Part shown: piece by piece, positions 1 to 12,509 of the stretch
Position numbering within the stretch: the first letter of the stretch is position 1
How the letters are laid out: each line of letters starts with the position of its first letter
NCBI GenBank assembly: GCA_036898215.1
Contig: CM072550.1
Span: 47,307,746 to 47,371,745, forward strand
Origin: Platycarya strobilacea
Lineage: Eukaryota > Streptophyta > Magnoliopsida > Fagales > Juglandaceae
DNA: 64,000 nucleotides
Direction: 5' to 3'
Notes under the pieces: generated by a model
The model's input: only the letters and a program-made list of their open reading frames with translations
Databases searched by the model: none
What the model was told of the DNA's origin: nothing
Position numbers and translations under genes: made by a program

Positions 1-27
1 TATTGTCAAAAAAGAAAATCATTCTCC

Positions 28-3000
28 TTGGATATTAGATACGGGAGCAACAGATCATTGATCTGCTCTCCTCACTTGTTTACCTCAATTACCATGCCAA
101 AGACACCTGCATCAGTGCATTTGTCAAATGGTCAAACTGTTCAAATTGCTTTCATTGGAACTGTGCAAATTTCTCTTAATTTAATCTTACATAATGCACT
201 TTATGTTCCTTCGTTCCATGTCAATCTTATATCTACTTCTAGATTGACTAAAGAAAAATCCATTGCTTTGTTTTTTTTCCAATCAAAATGTGTCTTGCAG
301 GATCTCAGCAAATGGAGGATGATTAGGCTTGCTGAAGTCAGATATGGTCTGTACCATCTTGTCAATTTTTCTGCTGCTTTAAAGAAATATTTCTTTGTTT
401 CTAATAGTTATTTTCTAGCAAATATTTCCTCTGTCAATTCAGATATTTGGCATTTTCGTTTAGGCCATCTTTCACCTGCCAAACTTAAGCTCATTAGTTT
501 TATTGATTCTGCTGTAAAATCATCAAATAATCATAATTGTGAAATCTGTCCTTTAGCTCGACAGAAGAAACTTTCATTTCCTGTATCCCAAAATAGATCA
601 AATAAAACTTTTCAGCTATTACATTGTGATATTTGGGGTCCATTTTCTATTGTTTCACATTCAGGTTATAAATTTTTTCTCACAATTGTGGATAATCATA
701 CACGTTTCACTAGGCCTTTTCTTTTAAAAGCTAAATCAAAAACTCAAGGTTTACTCAGAAATTTCATCACCTATGTTAAAACACAATTCAATGCTCAAGT
801 TCAAGCACTTAGAACAGACGATGGCTAAGAGTTTAACATGTCTTCCTTCTATCAAAAAACTGGTATAATCCATCAGTTATCTTGTGTAGAAACTCCTAAG
901 CAAGATGATTGTGTTGAAAGAAAGCATCAACATTTATTAAATGTTGCTAGAGCACTCTTATTTCAATCCAAGTTGCCTCCAACATACTGGACTGAATGTG
1001 TTCTGACAGCCACTCACCTTATCAATCGAACTCCATCATTTGTTTTAGATAACCATACACCTTTTGATCTTCTTTTTCATAAGCCTCCGACATATAAATA
1101 TCTAAAAGCATTCGGTTGTTTGTGTTTTGCTAGCACAATTAAGGCTGGTCGAAGCAAATTTGATCCTAGAGCTTCCAAATGTTTGTTTCTTGGTTATCCA
1201 CCAAGTATCAAAAGATATAAAGTGCTTGATCTCACTACTCTCAGAATTTTTGTGTCTAGGAATGTTGTTTTTCATGAAACAATATTTCCTTCTATTTCAG
1301 ATACTCCTCATACTCCATTTGTTTTTCTTGATTTTCCACAGATACATGAACCTATATCATCTCCTATTTTACATAATTCCATTCCTGCATATATTCTTGA
1401 GGTAATAGAATTAGTTTCTTCTCAACCTAATTTTGAAAACTTTAATCTTTAAAGATCTAAAAGAAACATAAATCCACCTTCATACCTGCAGGATTTTTAT
1501 TGTGGTAACATGACCAAATCTGACTCAACATCTCAAGATTCTTTCAATTGCCGCCTCCCTTTATCTGGTACGCCTTATCCTCTTGAACAATTCTTGTCCA
1601 CCAAGCATTTATCTTCTAAATATACAGCTTTTACTTATATTTTGTCTTCCACCTTTGAACCTAAGACTTTTAACCAAGCAAAATCTTACCCTCAATGGCA
1701 ATCAGCCATGTCTTAAGAGATTAAAGCTCTTGAATCAACTAATACATGGGAACTTACAATATTACCTCTAAATAAGACTGCAATTGGATGTAAATGGGTA
1801 TATCGAGTTAAATTTAAAGTTGATGGCACAATTGATAGATACAAGACTAGGTTAGTAGCAAAAGGCTACACCCAGCTGGAAGGGCTTGATTATTTTGACA
1901 TTTTTTCTCCTGTGGCTAAAATGACAACTATTAGAACTTTGTTATCCATAGCAGCCACTAAGCATTGGTATTTACATCAACTTGATGTAAATAATATTTT
2001 TTTTCATGGAGAATTAAATGAGGAAGTGTATATGTAATTACCACCAGGGTATTCTTCACCTACTGACCAAAGGGTTTGTAAACTCAATAAGAGTTTATAT
2101 GGCTTAAAACAAGCCTCATGACAAATGGTTTTTAAAGTTGTCTTCTTCCTTACTTCAATTTGGTTTTATCCAAGGCAAATCCGATTCTTCTCTATTCATC
2201 AAACATAATTCAAGCAGTTTATACCACTCTTGATTTATGTGGATGATATGATTCTTGCTTCAAACAATCTTGATGAAATAGCCACTATTAAGCAGTTTTT
2301 ACATGACTCTTTCACCATTAAAGATTTGGGAGAGCTAAAGTATATCTTAGGGATTGAAGTGGCTCGGTCAGAAAAGGGAATATCATTATGCCAACATAAA
2401 TATGTCTTAGATATCTTGAACGATAGTGGTTTTTCAAGTTGTAAACCAGTGGCATTTCCAATGGAATCTACCCTAAAGTTTAGTGCAAATGATGGATCTC
2501 CTTTTCCACAAGACCCTGCTCAATATAGAAGATTAATAGGCAGGATTTTCTACCTCACAATAACCAGACTTGACCTATTTTATTCTGTACAAGCCTTAAG
2601 TCAATTTATGGCTAAATCCAGCCACAATCATCTACATGCTGCTGAAAGAGTTCTTCAGTATATTAAGGCAACTCCAGGTCAAGGAATATTTCTGTCTGCT
2701 AATTCTAATCTCCATCTCAAAGCCTATTCAGATAGTGATTGGGGTGGATGTGTTGACACAAGGAGAATTGTTTCTGGTTTCACAGTGTTTCTTGAGGAAT
2801 CTTTAATATCATGGAAGTCAAAGAAGCAGCCCACAGTGAGTTGATCATCTGTTGAATCTAAGTGTAGGGCACTAGCTTCAACCACATGTGAGTTACAATG
2901 GCTATTTTATTTGCTGGCTAACTTGAAGATTTCACACCCCCAACCTGCCTTACTGTATATAGACAGCAAGCCAGTTTTAGAAATTGCATCTAATCCTGTT

Positions 3001-3216
3001 CAACATGAACGGACAAAGCACATTCAACTTGATTGTCATTTGGTTCGAGAGAAATTGCAAGAAGGATTGATCAAAATTATTCATATTACCTCAAAGTATC
3101 AGGTGGCAGATATCCTAACTAAACCACTTGGTTCTCTTCATTTCCATCATTTAATTGGTAAGATGAGAATGATAAATATCCATTCCCCTTTTGAAGGGGG
3201 GTGTTGGAATATATAA
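28..3216 (+). pseudogene. Decayed copia pol (PR-INT-RT-RNaseH)
   Basis: The polyprotein begins inside the protease: the DTGATDH active-site motif is at 38-58, followed by a one-base frame change so that downstream protease runs in the frame starting at 28. The integrase zinc finger (H-x-H then CEIC) lies near 450-550. An in-frame TAA at 826-828 falls where a Gln is normal before EFNM. The integrase core continues to 1452. RT starts near 1700 and has an in-frame stop at 1714-1716 and another at 2035-2037. Around 2119-2235 it is frameshifted just after the YGLKQ motif, and YVDDM follows at 2236. RNase H has SDSDWGG near 2730, a TGA at 2842-2844, and the typical ending with ADILTKPL near 3105. 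Each break is a point change or small indel, typical of an old insertion. Confidence 0.92.
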
Positions 3217-3528
3217 TCTCATATTGAAGCATTAGGATTGAAGTCAAGGAAAGCCAAGTGTAGAATGAAGCCTCAGTCATCAAATGAAGTTAAATTAATT
3301 GTTTTAATGTGACAATGTAATTTGGAAAGTAAATGACAGCTGTATACTTAGTTTAGTATACTTAGTCTAGTTGATTCACATGTGTATATAAATAGCACTG
3401 TACACTGATGTAAACATATAATACATTTTTTTATCCCAAGTTGAGAAATACAATTTTACTTTCTCTTCCAAAGCTTCGTTACTCTCTTTGCCTCAATTCT
3501 TCCCTTTGTTCAAGTATCATATTTTACA
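3202..3528 (+). repeat. 3' LTR of the copia element
   Basis: The segment starts TGTTGGAATAT directly after the purine-rich AAGGGGGG tract and closes ATATTTTACA, giving short inverted ends of the TG...CA type. A TATA-like TATATAAATA sits at 3385-3394, as expected for an LTR promoter. Its length of 327 bp is normal for small copia LTRs. The exact 3' edge is chosen from the terminal CA and could be off by a few bases because the 5' LTR is not available for comparison. Confidence 0.8.
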
Positions 3529-4106
3529 AAATTGAAAAAAATTGAAAAAATTGAAAATTTTGAAGATTTTGAAACATATCCAGAAAATGCAATAGATGAG
3601 ACTTTGAGTTGGATCATAGAAATCGGATGTGTTAGGTGTTGGTTCTTTTATGCTTGGTGGGATTTGAGGAATAAAACTTTCAAGATTAGGCAAAAAAAAA
3701 AAAAGACAGAATAATTCTCGAAAATATCAAATTTTTGGGTTCAGTTGGTGGTAGAAGTGATGTCTTCATTGGAGGAAGAAAATGATAAGGTTAAGAGAGA
3801 GAGGCGTCGAAAAGGGGCATGACCAAAGCATTCTCCTACAGCACAACTCATCATATTTGAAGTGCTTCCCTTATGTAGTTGTTACCTATTGCCTTCCGTT
3901 GAAATTGAATTATAGAAAATACCTATTAGAAATGTTTCTCAAAAAAAAATTAAGAATGGAAAGAGGAGACAGAAAAATAAAACAATAAAAATATTTTTAG
4001 ATTAGTGAGTAATATAATCTATTGACGAGGGGCAAAAATGCACAACGGATTTTTTTGTATATAATCTAATTGAGACACTTTTCTCACAAGTTATTGGCCT
4101 TTTTTT

Positions 4107-4245
4107 GTATTTTTTTTAGCAAAATAAAACATTAATAGATAAATTAGCAGTTATAAGATACAAATTTAATGAGGTAAATTAGCAATTATAAGATACAAAT
4201 TTAATGAGGTAGGAGTCCCCTATAGTCTTTCCAAAACCAACATAT
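4107..4245. repeat. Dispersed repeat with internal 35-36 bp duplication
   Basis: A unit beginning TAAATTAGCA and ending TTTAATGAGG occurs twice head to tail (about 4141-4175 and 4176-4210) with one substitution. The block ends in GGAGTCCCC. A similar arrangement, with GTGGGAGTCCCCAATA, occurs at 51690-51800, so this is a dispersed family. Family assignment is unknown. Confidence 0.55.
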
Positions 4246-5073
4246 TAAAATACGAAAAAGAAAAAGAGGGATATGAAGCCAAAAGATTGACTCTCACCTA
4301 TTTCTCACTAGGGGAGATCGCTTGGTGACTTGACTGCTTTTAAATAATATGATAAACAAACCATATAGTTGCAACTAGAAGTCGTAAGAAAGAGTTGTGT
4401 GCCGTAACGTGTTGGTTTGAATTGGCTGGAAGAAACTTTCACATCTATTTTCATTTAATCATTGATTATGATAAGTGGAAACATAAAAAAACAACTGAAA
4501 ACTGAGTTGAATTGTTGGCGAGAGTCAACCATTATCGATGGCAGCATGTGTAGATTATGCGCCGTACTTGGATAGGAGTGACGGTAAAAAGCTTCTCCAA
4601 GCATGTGAAACTCGCACACGATATAAGTCACATACGAGGCATACGCACCACACATACAGATATATTTCTTCAACCATATTGAAGATTGGAATTTGGGGAG
4701 GCTGATGGCAAAGGGTGTGTCAAACTTTGTTTGTTGAAAAGTAGTAAATCAACTAGTTTTTTTGTGCTAACGAGTAAGAATTAAAGAAAAACTAGAAATA
4801 AATCATGGATTTTAAGAAGTTAAGAAAAAAAGGTTTCTAAGAGAGAGAAACGGATTGCATATGATTGCAAAATGACTAATCCATTGTGATTTGTGAATAC
4901 TCAAGGCACCAATCCATTATAAACTCATGTCAAATGGGAGATTGATGTTGTGTCATAATTTGCGGGTAAGCTCAGCCAAAGTACTCAAATATTTATGATC
5001 TATTAAGAGTTTGAGTGATAATCAAATCTTAAATAAGTATATGATTATGCATACCTTCATAGTTTTAAAGGGG

Positions 5074-5235
5074 GAGGTTTAAATAGTGAGTTAAAATGAA
5101 ATAAAAGTTGAAAGTTAAATAAAATATTAAATAAAATTATTTAATATTTTGTATAAAAGTTTGAGAAAGTTACAATAATTAGATGTAATAGAATGAGATG
5201 ATTTGAGAGGCTCTCTCAATCCAAACAAGCCCCAA
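5074..5235. repeat. Dispersed MITE-like repeat, copy 1
   Basis: It contains GTTGAAAGTTAAATAAAATATT, then TTTGAGAAAGTTACAATAATTAG, and closes with GAGAGGCTCTCTCAATCC and AAACAAGCCCC. Similar pieces recur at about 5486-5712 (ending CCAAACGAGGCC) and in opposite orientation at 31324-31640. I interpret these as copies of one abundant non-autonomous family. Boundaries are approximate. Confidence 0.45.
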
Positions 5236-5485
5236 ATAACCAAGTTGAGTATTTACAAATTGGATTTCAATAAATTTATGGGTGGAGTTTTTGGAGGAAA
5301 TTAGCCAAAACAAAAAGAGTGACACCATAAAAAGTTATGATTAATTTTACTTATTTATTTTTACTGTGTTCATATTTTTTTTAAAATAGTTGTACAAAAC
5401 TTACATGCTCTATAGTCTCATATGGTGAGATGAAATAAGAAGTATGTGAAAAGTAGCACAATGATTTGTGGATAGTAGTTATATG

Positions 5486-5712
5486 GTAAGATTTGTTACT
5501 GAATTTTGTGAAATTGAAAATATATATTATAATATTATAATAGGAATTTTATTATAAAAATATGAAAAAGTTGAATTATTTTTTGTGTTTTGTTTAAAAA
5601 TTTGTCAAAATTATAATGAATAGATAAAAAAATCTATATTTAAAATTGAAAAATATTTATATTTAAGTGATATTTCTTAATAAGACGAGCTAGGTTTCCA
5701 AACGAGGCCTAA
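5486..5712. repeat. Dispersed MITE-like repeat, copy 2
   Basis: AAAAAGTTGAATTATTTTTTG, AAAATTTGTCAAAATTATAATG and the terminal TTTCCAAACGAGGCC match the layout of the copy at 5074-5235. Ends are approximate and no target-site duplication was found. Confidence 0.4.
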
Positions 5713-6781
5713 GTTTGCACAAATCATTTTTGTTTGGAATATACTTACTAATTAAAGAGAATGATATTTTGAGTTTCATGGTTTGTAAATCTTAAAATCG
5801 TAAAAATTTACTCACATGAGTTTATATGGTGGAATCTACCTCTTTTTATTAACCGTTTTGATCGGTACTTATCGTGCCGCAGTAGTAACCAGCATGGGAG
5901 ATATAGGTGTTTCATATCAGATCAAATATCGATCGTCTCGATGTATTGGCTGTATGCCAACCGAAACTTGTATGTTTGTATTTTTAGTATATTTGTAATT
6001 TTTGTTCCAATTTTCATATTTAAAGACTGTTTTCTTAATTTTTCTTGATAATTGAAAATTAAATCCACACTTCCCTTTTGTGATGTAAATGAGTGATCAT
6101 TATTTTTTTTCTTTTTATATAAAATTGAATTGAGAAGTTACAAGTATTATTAAATTTTATAAATATATAATATAATTTTTTTATGATTTGTATTAATATT
6201 ACTTTAAAATATAATTTTTATATATAAATTATTTATATATAAATTATTTCGAAATGATAAATATCAACATTTTTTTTAATATCTTAAATCATAATAATAT
6301 TTAAAACTTTGATCAGCACACTCTAAACTCATCTAGCATTGTTTTTAGATCTTATTTATTTTTGAAAATGAGATAAGGTAAAGTGAGTTATTTGAAAAAA
6401 CACGCTAAAACATACTGTAAACCCAAATTATTAATAAAAAATCGTGTGACGTAGGCATCAAGACTGTTTCAACTTTCAACAATTAAATATGAAGTAACAT
6501 TAACAAATGAGATTAAAAATTAAAATCAGCTTAAAAAATGATTAAGCATACAACGAAATAATTGCAACGATGGTCACGGACTCACGAGGAGGAGGTGTGA
6601 AAAACCCAGTTGCACGGCCACAATGGTGGCCAGCCATTGTCGGCGTTTTCTTACGTCCCTTTCCATTCATTACGACGGTTGAAATCATTCCATAAGGCCC
6701 TCAATCACCTTCTTCAACTCTACCGAATCTGACTCTCTATTACCCAATCCCTGCTTTCCAGCTTTTTCTTTGCAGCTTTCA

Positions 6782-9700
6782 ATGGCCGATCTCAAGCCCC
6801 AGATCGAAATCTCATTCGCTGAGATGTTCCTCTGCAGCGCTTTCGCGGCTTGTTTCGCCGAGGTACTTTTAATCTTTCTGGTTTTGCTCAAGTTTAGTAG
6901 ATTTGTTAATTTGATTCGTATTATGGGTTAGTTTAATTTAGTACAATTATTTTGTGTGCTAAGCTCAAAGAGTTCATCAGTTTAAAAATACACGGGAAAA
7001 ACTCGGGGTGATGTTGGATAGTTATAGGTATTACTTATCGGGCAGCAATGCCATAAATTTCTTGATACTTCCGGTGAGTTTTAGTTAGTGAATCTGTTAT
7101 GATTCTACATTATGTCCTATATTCATCGTTTCCCCTCACTTTTTAAAGCTTCCTTGACTTCAGATACCCCTTCACTTGTTTTGTATTCATGGATTGTTTT
7201 GTATTCATGGATCTTTTGCAGTTCTGTACTCTTCCTTTGGATACTGCTAAAGTCAGGCTTCAGCTTCAAAAGAAAGCAGCGGGGGTAGATGCAGTGGGTG
7301 TTCCCAAATATACAGGCTTGTTGGGTACTATGGCTACTATTGCTAGGGAAGAGGGTTTATCAGCACTCTGGAAAGGCCTTATTCCAGGATTACAACGCCA
7401 GTTTATTTATGGAGGCTTAAGGATTGGCTTATATGGTCCCGTGAGTTTATAATAGGTTATTTTCATGAATTTGATTACTTATTTATGAGTTTTTCGGTGA
7501 AATTTTGTGATATAAACTGAATATTGGACAGGTCAAAACATATCTAGTCGGCAGTGAATTTATTGGAGATATTCCTGTATACCACAAAATACTTGCTGCT
7601 CTTTTAACCGGTGAGTATGTTTGAGGCTGAACGTAAACCAGTGCTCGAGAGATAGCTGTGTGACTACCCTGCTTGCTGTTCAAAATTTTATGCCACCTGA
7701 TTAGCTTTTCGTTTTGCCTAGCGCTCAAACTATTGCCACAATTCCCTTGCTGCTATATTTGCTAAGTCGGTATGTTACACATCAAACTCTTATTTAGAGC
7801 CTTTAATTTGAAAATTTTATTCCATTTTTACCTTGATAGGCGCTATAGCAATTGCAGTGGCTAATCCAACTGATCTTGTCAAAGTTCGACTTCAAGCTGA
7901 AGGGAAATTACCTGCCGGGGTTCCTAGGCGTTACTCTGGAGCTTTGGATGCATATTTCACCATAGTGAGACAGGTTAGTTTGCATGCTATCACATATCCC
8001 CTTTCATTTTAGAGTCTCTGCTTATCAATTCTAATTATCTTCCAAAAAATAGGAAGGATTAGGGGCCCTGTGGACTGGCCTTGGACCCAATGTAGCACGA
8101 AATGCTATAATAAATGCCGCTGAACTAGCTAGTTATGACCAAGTGAAACAGGTAATATTCTAATGCTAGGTCTTTTAGGTTGTACTTATTCTAAGTAGTT
8201 GTGTTAACTCAACTCCAAAATGTCCTAATGTGCTATGCTTTTGCAGATTATTTTGAGAATTCCAGGGTTCATGGACAATGTTTTAACTCATATGCTGGCT
8301 GGTCTAGGTGCAGGTTTCTTTGCTGTCTGCATCGGTTCTCCTGTTGATGTTGTAGGTGTTTTTATCTGCTTCATTGACTTTTTAGCCATGGGGTTATAAA
8401 GCTTAAGGTCCTCAAATAGTTCATTATCATCTTCGTATACCTTTTAAATTTATGTGTGTAGATTGCAGGAATCACCCTGCCACAATGTCTTTAGTATCCC
8501 ATTTGTTTCCATAATTCTTGAAGATCAGGCTTTTTTTCTGCTTTTATATCTGACTCAGTCCTGCACTTCTGGTTTTGTTTCTGAAAGCTTACATCAGGAG
8601 TTCATTGAAATTTTGCAACTCTTAGGGGAAAATATAACATATTAGACATGATGCATATTTTAGATATTATATATTGTTTTAAATTTTTAATTTTGAAAAA
8701 GCACCACACAATCAGTATACATAAACAACCTTTTTGGGCTGGACTAGGGATGGACAAATTAGAGAACAAAAGTATCATGTGCTGTCTCTCATGCATGCAA
8801 CCTCGTAAAAAGTATCAATAACTTCCAGGCATCTGAAAAAAATGTTGATGGTGGTGGTGATATTGTCATACAAGTGAATCTGTTCAAGTTATCTATGCTT
8901 TTCTAGTCGTTATTGCTCGTTCATCTGGTTCCAATTGCAGCATAATCTGTTAAATTGTTCGCTGCAGGCTTAAAGCGGCTGTGCTAGTGAAAGATTATGG
9001 TCAAAAGAATTTTCTTATCATATGAAGAAATTTTTTATAGTTTTTAAGGACAAGTTAGTCAGTCAATGTTGGCTTGGATGCCATGCTTATTATGTTCCAG
9101 GTGAAATCCAGAATGATGGGAGATTCAACATACAAAAGCACGTTTGACTGCTTCATCAAAACTTTGAAGAGTGAGGTATGTTGACTTGCCTCAGAAAATA
9201 GCACTTCTATTTACATATAAATAATATTTTTTTCTCTTGGATCTACAGAGCAGGAAAACACTTCATATTGACTCTTAAAATGATTGTCTTTTCCTTGAAT
9301 GAAGATCACCGGAGAAGAAAAAAGAAAGAAATAAATAAAATAATGGGAAAGCTGTATTCTACCTTGTTAAATTAGAGCACAGGCATTTGCAATAGGCTTC
9401 AAGTAATAGGCTAGAAACAAGCTTCTGACAATAAATGTTTTAAAGGAAGGTAGAAGCCGTCAGCTGTAGTGATAACTGCTTACTCATGGACACTAACACA
9501 TTGCTCATGGACGCTAACATTGCAGGGATTTTTTGCCTTCTATAAAGGGTTCGTCCTTAACTTTGGTCGGCTGGGAGCTTGGAATGTTATTATGTTTCTA
9601 ACTCTTGAGCAAGTAAGATATACAGAGTATGCTCATGCATGCATCTTGGTATTGATTTTTTGCTAAATGTTGGCACTTGCATTCAACTGATTCTGGATAT

Positions 9701-10424
9701 TGTCCTTTTACTTCCAGGTTATAAGTTGCTATAGAGTTTACTAGTTCATTCTCTTTTGCATTGGGAAATGGTACTAAAATTTGGAATGTTGAATCATTTT
9801 ATGCTAGATTAATAGAATTACCCATGCATGCTTAGCTAAATGCTAGCAAGGTTATGGTAGGTTTCATTCTTTTGTACAAAGCCAGTCACTTTAGCGCACT
9901 TGAGAAGGTAACATTAGTAGACTTGAGAAATTAACAATTGATTAAGATGAATTTGCCTAGATTTTGGCAAAAATTTGACCATGGCCTCGTGCTTTTCTTA
10001 TTTGCATGCCTGACAAAGTGGTCCGAGCTTTAGCTTTTCTGCTTTGGAGTTTATCATTCATTGAGTATGTATCTGCTACTCAAAAGTGCGTCCATTGTGT
10101 TTGCCGGCGAGTATCATCAGTCCAGATTTGCTCACTGGTCTTCCATTTTATGCAGTTTTGAACTATACTGATGAAGCTCATCATACATAACGAGCACAAT
10201 TCTATAATAGCATGCCCATGTTTGCATTTAAGTTTAGCTGCCCTTGGAACTTACAAATGGTTCTCAAATTTGAATTATCCTCTACTTTTAATATTTGAGG
10301 CTTTTGTAGTGGCTTATACTGTTAAGCTACCTACTTAGATGTCATTTAAACCACTCTATAATTGAAAATGCTCATCATTTTATCTGTATGACAGGTCAAG
10401 ATATTTTTCAGAGGGGAAGCCTAA
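6782..10424 (+). CDS. PUMP2: Mitochondrial uncoupling protein (UCP2/PUMP2-like)
   Basis: This inner-membrane mitochondrial carrier dissipates the proton gradient and exchanges dicarboxylates and amino acids in plants. Exons are 6782-6862, 7222-7440, 7532-7610, 7840-7973, 8053-8151, 8247-8351, 9101-9175, 9526-9612 and 10395-10424. All introns are GT-AG and all phases join, giving 302 aa, close to Arabidopsis UCP2 as I recall it. Three carrier repeats each carry the PX[DE]XX[KR] signature: PLDTAKVRLQ in exon 2, PTDLVKVRLQ in exon 4, and PVDVVKSRMM across exons 6 and 7. The N-terminus MADLKPQIEISF resembles UCP2 more than UCP1. The start is the only ATG before the first carrier helix and sits in a GC-rich 5' region. 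The last exon is only nine codons plus stop. No broken exon was seen, so the gene looks functional. Confidence 0.96.
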
Positions 10425-10817
10425 TTCTCTGTCTTTCCTGGTTGAGATTTAGCAAGCGAGAAGTTACAGCTATTGCTTGGAAATTGGATTTTTTTTTTCA
10501 CCTGAGAGACGATATTTTTCTGTCTCTTTGCATTTTTTTGCTTCCCACTAAGTTATATACGAAGTCTTTATGTAACAGTGAACAGATTGGCAAGCTATAT
10601 TTGCATGAAAGGGATTTCATCATCATTAGATTCATTACTACAACAGACCCTTTTGTTGTTAGTGCAAAAGATGTTTTTTCTCACCGTGTCCCCATCAAAC
10701 AACATATTAGTATATGATTACGTTTTGAACTGATTGAAGTCAACCATTTTCCTTTCCAATAGATTTTTAGATCTCATCCATCTTTAGATTGATATAATTG
10801 TCTATTCATTAGCCATA

Positions 10818-10936
10818 TTGAAAGTGCATTTCCTACATTTATTACATTTATCTCACTTTTGTGTGGGGATGATGAATATCAAGACTCTTAATCTAAATAA
10901 ATAAGTGAGATAAATGTAGGAAATGTATTTTCAAGA
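10818..10936. repeat. Hairpin MITE downstream of UCP2
   Basis: The left arm, from TTGAAAGTGCATTTCCTACA, is matched by the reverse complement of the right arm, which ends GTAGGAAATGTATTTTCAA. The arms are about 35 bp with an insertion in the left arm. It lies just beyond the likely 3' UTR of the uncoupling protein gene. No convincing target-site duplication is visible. Confidence 0.6.
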
Positions 10937-10937
10937 T

Positions 10938-11107
10938 AGAGCTTTGCTACTCATCATTCCTAACACCACAAATTATACATACTTTTAATTTTTTAAATTT
11001 AGTTTAAATTTATTCTTTTTGAACTAATTAATTGTTTATATTTGTTATCCATATACCATACATTTGTTAAAAGAAAAAAATTGTGGTGTGGGGTGATGAT
11101 AAATAGA
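10938..11107. repeat. MITE, GCTTTGCTACTCATCAT family
   Basis: The left end AGCTTTGCTACTCATCATTC...ACACCACA pairs with the right end TGTGGTGTGGGGTGATGAT. The same terminal sequence occurs in the PHS2 intron copy at 23000-23196, showing a family. The superfamily is unresolved. Confidence 0.62.
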
Positions 11108-11129
11108 TTTTTTTTTAAATAATATTACC

Positions 11130-11250
11130 TATAGTCATAGAGTGTGCAAGTCGTGCAATCTTTTTAAAAAAGAGAGATTTATTTCTTATTTACTCACTTT
11201 TTTAAAAAGAATTGCACGGCCCTTATGTATTTCATTGTACTCACACTCCT
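11130..11250. repeat. Hairpin MITE with CGTGCAAT arms
   Basis: TCGTGCAATCTTTTTAAAAA near 11151 is answered by TTTTTAAAAAGAATTGCACG near 11200, giving about 22 bp of inverted repeat with weaker pairing outside. It is the third hairpin in a row after the UCP2 gene. Confidence 0.5.
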
Positions 11251-12309
11251 TAAACATCGGATTATATCATTTAAACTAGTTAGGTAAACTAATAGATAAA
11301 CTATACAAAAGTTAAATTTAATTGCAAGGATTATGTTTATAATTTCATATATGACCTTTTATTAGAAAATAGATAATTTCTATACATCCTGTGAATTTAT
11401 AAATTCTTTATCTATGCATTCATAAAAATCTATACAAAGATTATTCACAACTATTACATTATGAAAGTGATTCATTCTTATTGTTTAAAATGTATAACAT
11501 GTTCTTTTCATATAGATAGAATGAATTTGACCCATTCTAATCTTTGTAACTGAGTCAAATTCATATAGAAAGAAAAAGCTTAAATTAAAGCTGACTTACT
11601 AATATGATAAATATTAAATAATATTTACAATTTCAGAATGTGCAAATTTCGGACATTTATTTTGAAAAAGAAAAGGCTAATCTTCTCGTTAAGGGACTCC
11701 TACTAGATTTTTTTAAAAACTTTTTTTACTTTGTAATTAAGGAAATATTTTTAAATGATGTCAAATTTTTCTAAAAATATATCACATGAAATATTACTTT
11801 TTTAATGATGGACTTATATATATATATATATATAAAGTGTGCAACTTGTATATCTTAAGTTTGTATTTAATATTATTTTATTGATACATGAAAAGCACTG
11901 TTAAGGTAAAAATATGTTATATCAATTAACATGAAAAATTAATATTCTAATGTTATAATGATTATTATAGAGATAATAATCACTATGAAGGTGTATCCCC
12001 ACCTGTCTATTATTAATAAAATATTCAAATCCGATATATATATATTATATATACTAGTTAATGGTGCAATGTGTAAGGTACTTTTGCCTAATTGTATAAA
12101 AAAATATTAAAAAAATTTATTACTAATAAATAAAATATATTAAAAATAAGATAATACAAAATAACACAAAAACTTAATATAAAACTTTTATAAACCATTA
12201 GTATTAATTTAGAAGAAAAAAATCTGTTATAAAAATAAATTGAGAAGAAAAAAAATACTATTACATAACTTATAATAAAATTTGTAGAAGGATTAATTTT
12301 TAATTATTA
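11251..12309. other. AT-rich spacer, no gene seen
   Basis: This is very AT-rich sequence with a (TA)n run at about 11816-11834 and another AT-dinucleotide patch near 12035-12050. I see no coding frame and no RNA gene. Confidence 0.6.
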
Positions 12310-12318
12310 TTTGTAAAT

Positions 12319-12495
12319 GAGTAAACATGTGGTCCGGATTGGGTTTTGCACCAGTCTAATAATATGCTGCCACCTAATTTGTCCAAAAAGTAAAATCATG
12401 CACTTGCACCCACCAAATTCATTCGGACCTTCCATATTACGTGGCTGCATGTTATTGGATTGGTTTTTGCACCAATCCGGACCACAGCACCACTC
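12319..12495. mobile_element. 177-bp Mutator-type MITE in MAC5 promoter
   Basis: Inverted arms of about 60 bp begin GAGTAAACATGTGGTCCGG on the left and GAGTGGTGCTGTGGTCCGG (reverse complement) on the right, and continue through ATTGG and the GCTGCCAC/GCAGCCAC region. The element is flanked by the exact 9-bp direct repeat TTTGTAAAT at 12310-12318 and 12496-12504. A 9-bp duplication with long inverted ends fits Mutator-like MITEs. The right duplication overlaps the TATA-like box of the next gene. Confidence 0.85.
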
Positions 12496-12503
12496 TTTGT
12501 AAA

Positions 12504-12509
12504 TATAAA
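12504..12509 (+). promoter_or_regulatory. TATA-like box upstream of MAC5
   Basis: TATAAA occurs here, about 550 bases before the ATG at 13060. C/T-rich sequence suitable for a 5' UTR follows from about 12570. No transcript start can be proven from sequence alone; the 5' UTR may contain an intron. Confidence 0.45.

Larger units (their letters stand above)
1..3528 (+). mobile_element. Ty1-copia LTR retrotransposon, 3' part
   Basis: Protease, integrase, reverse transcriptase and RNase H follow one another in Ty1-copia order (integrase before RT), then a purine tract (about 3193-3201) and a 3' LTR. The 5' LTR, PBS and gag lie outside the window, so no target-site duplication can be checked. The reading frame carries stops and shifts, so this copy cannot make its own proteins. 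The protease and integrase style suggests an Ale-type lineage, which is a tentative assignment. Confidence 0.93.
3529..6600. other. AT-rich intergenic spacer
   Basis: I see no gene here. Short open frames at 3532-3714, 3782-3988 and 5816-5998 have no recognisable domain and low-complexity composition. The stretch holds poly-A/poly-T runs, one short tandem duplication and two dispersed hairpin-family copies listed separately. The last 200 bases become more GC-rich and probably carry the promoter and 5' UTR of the uncoupling protein gene. Confidence 0.6.
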
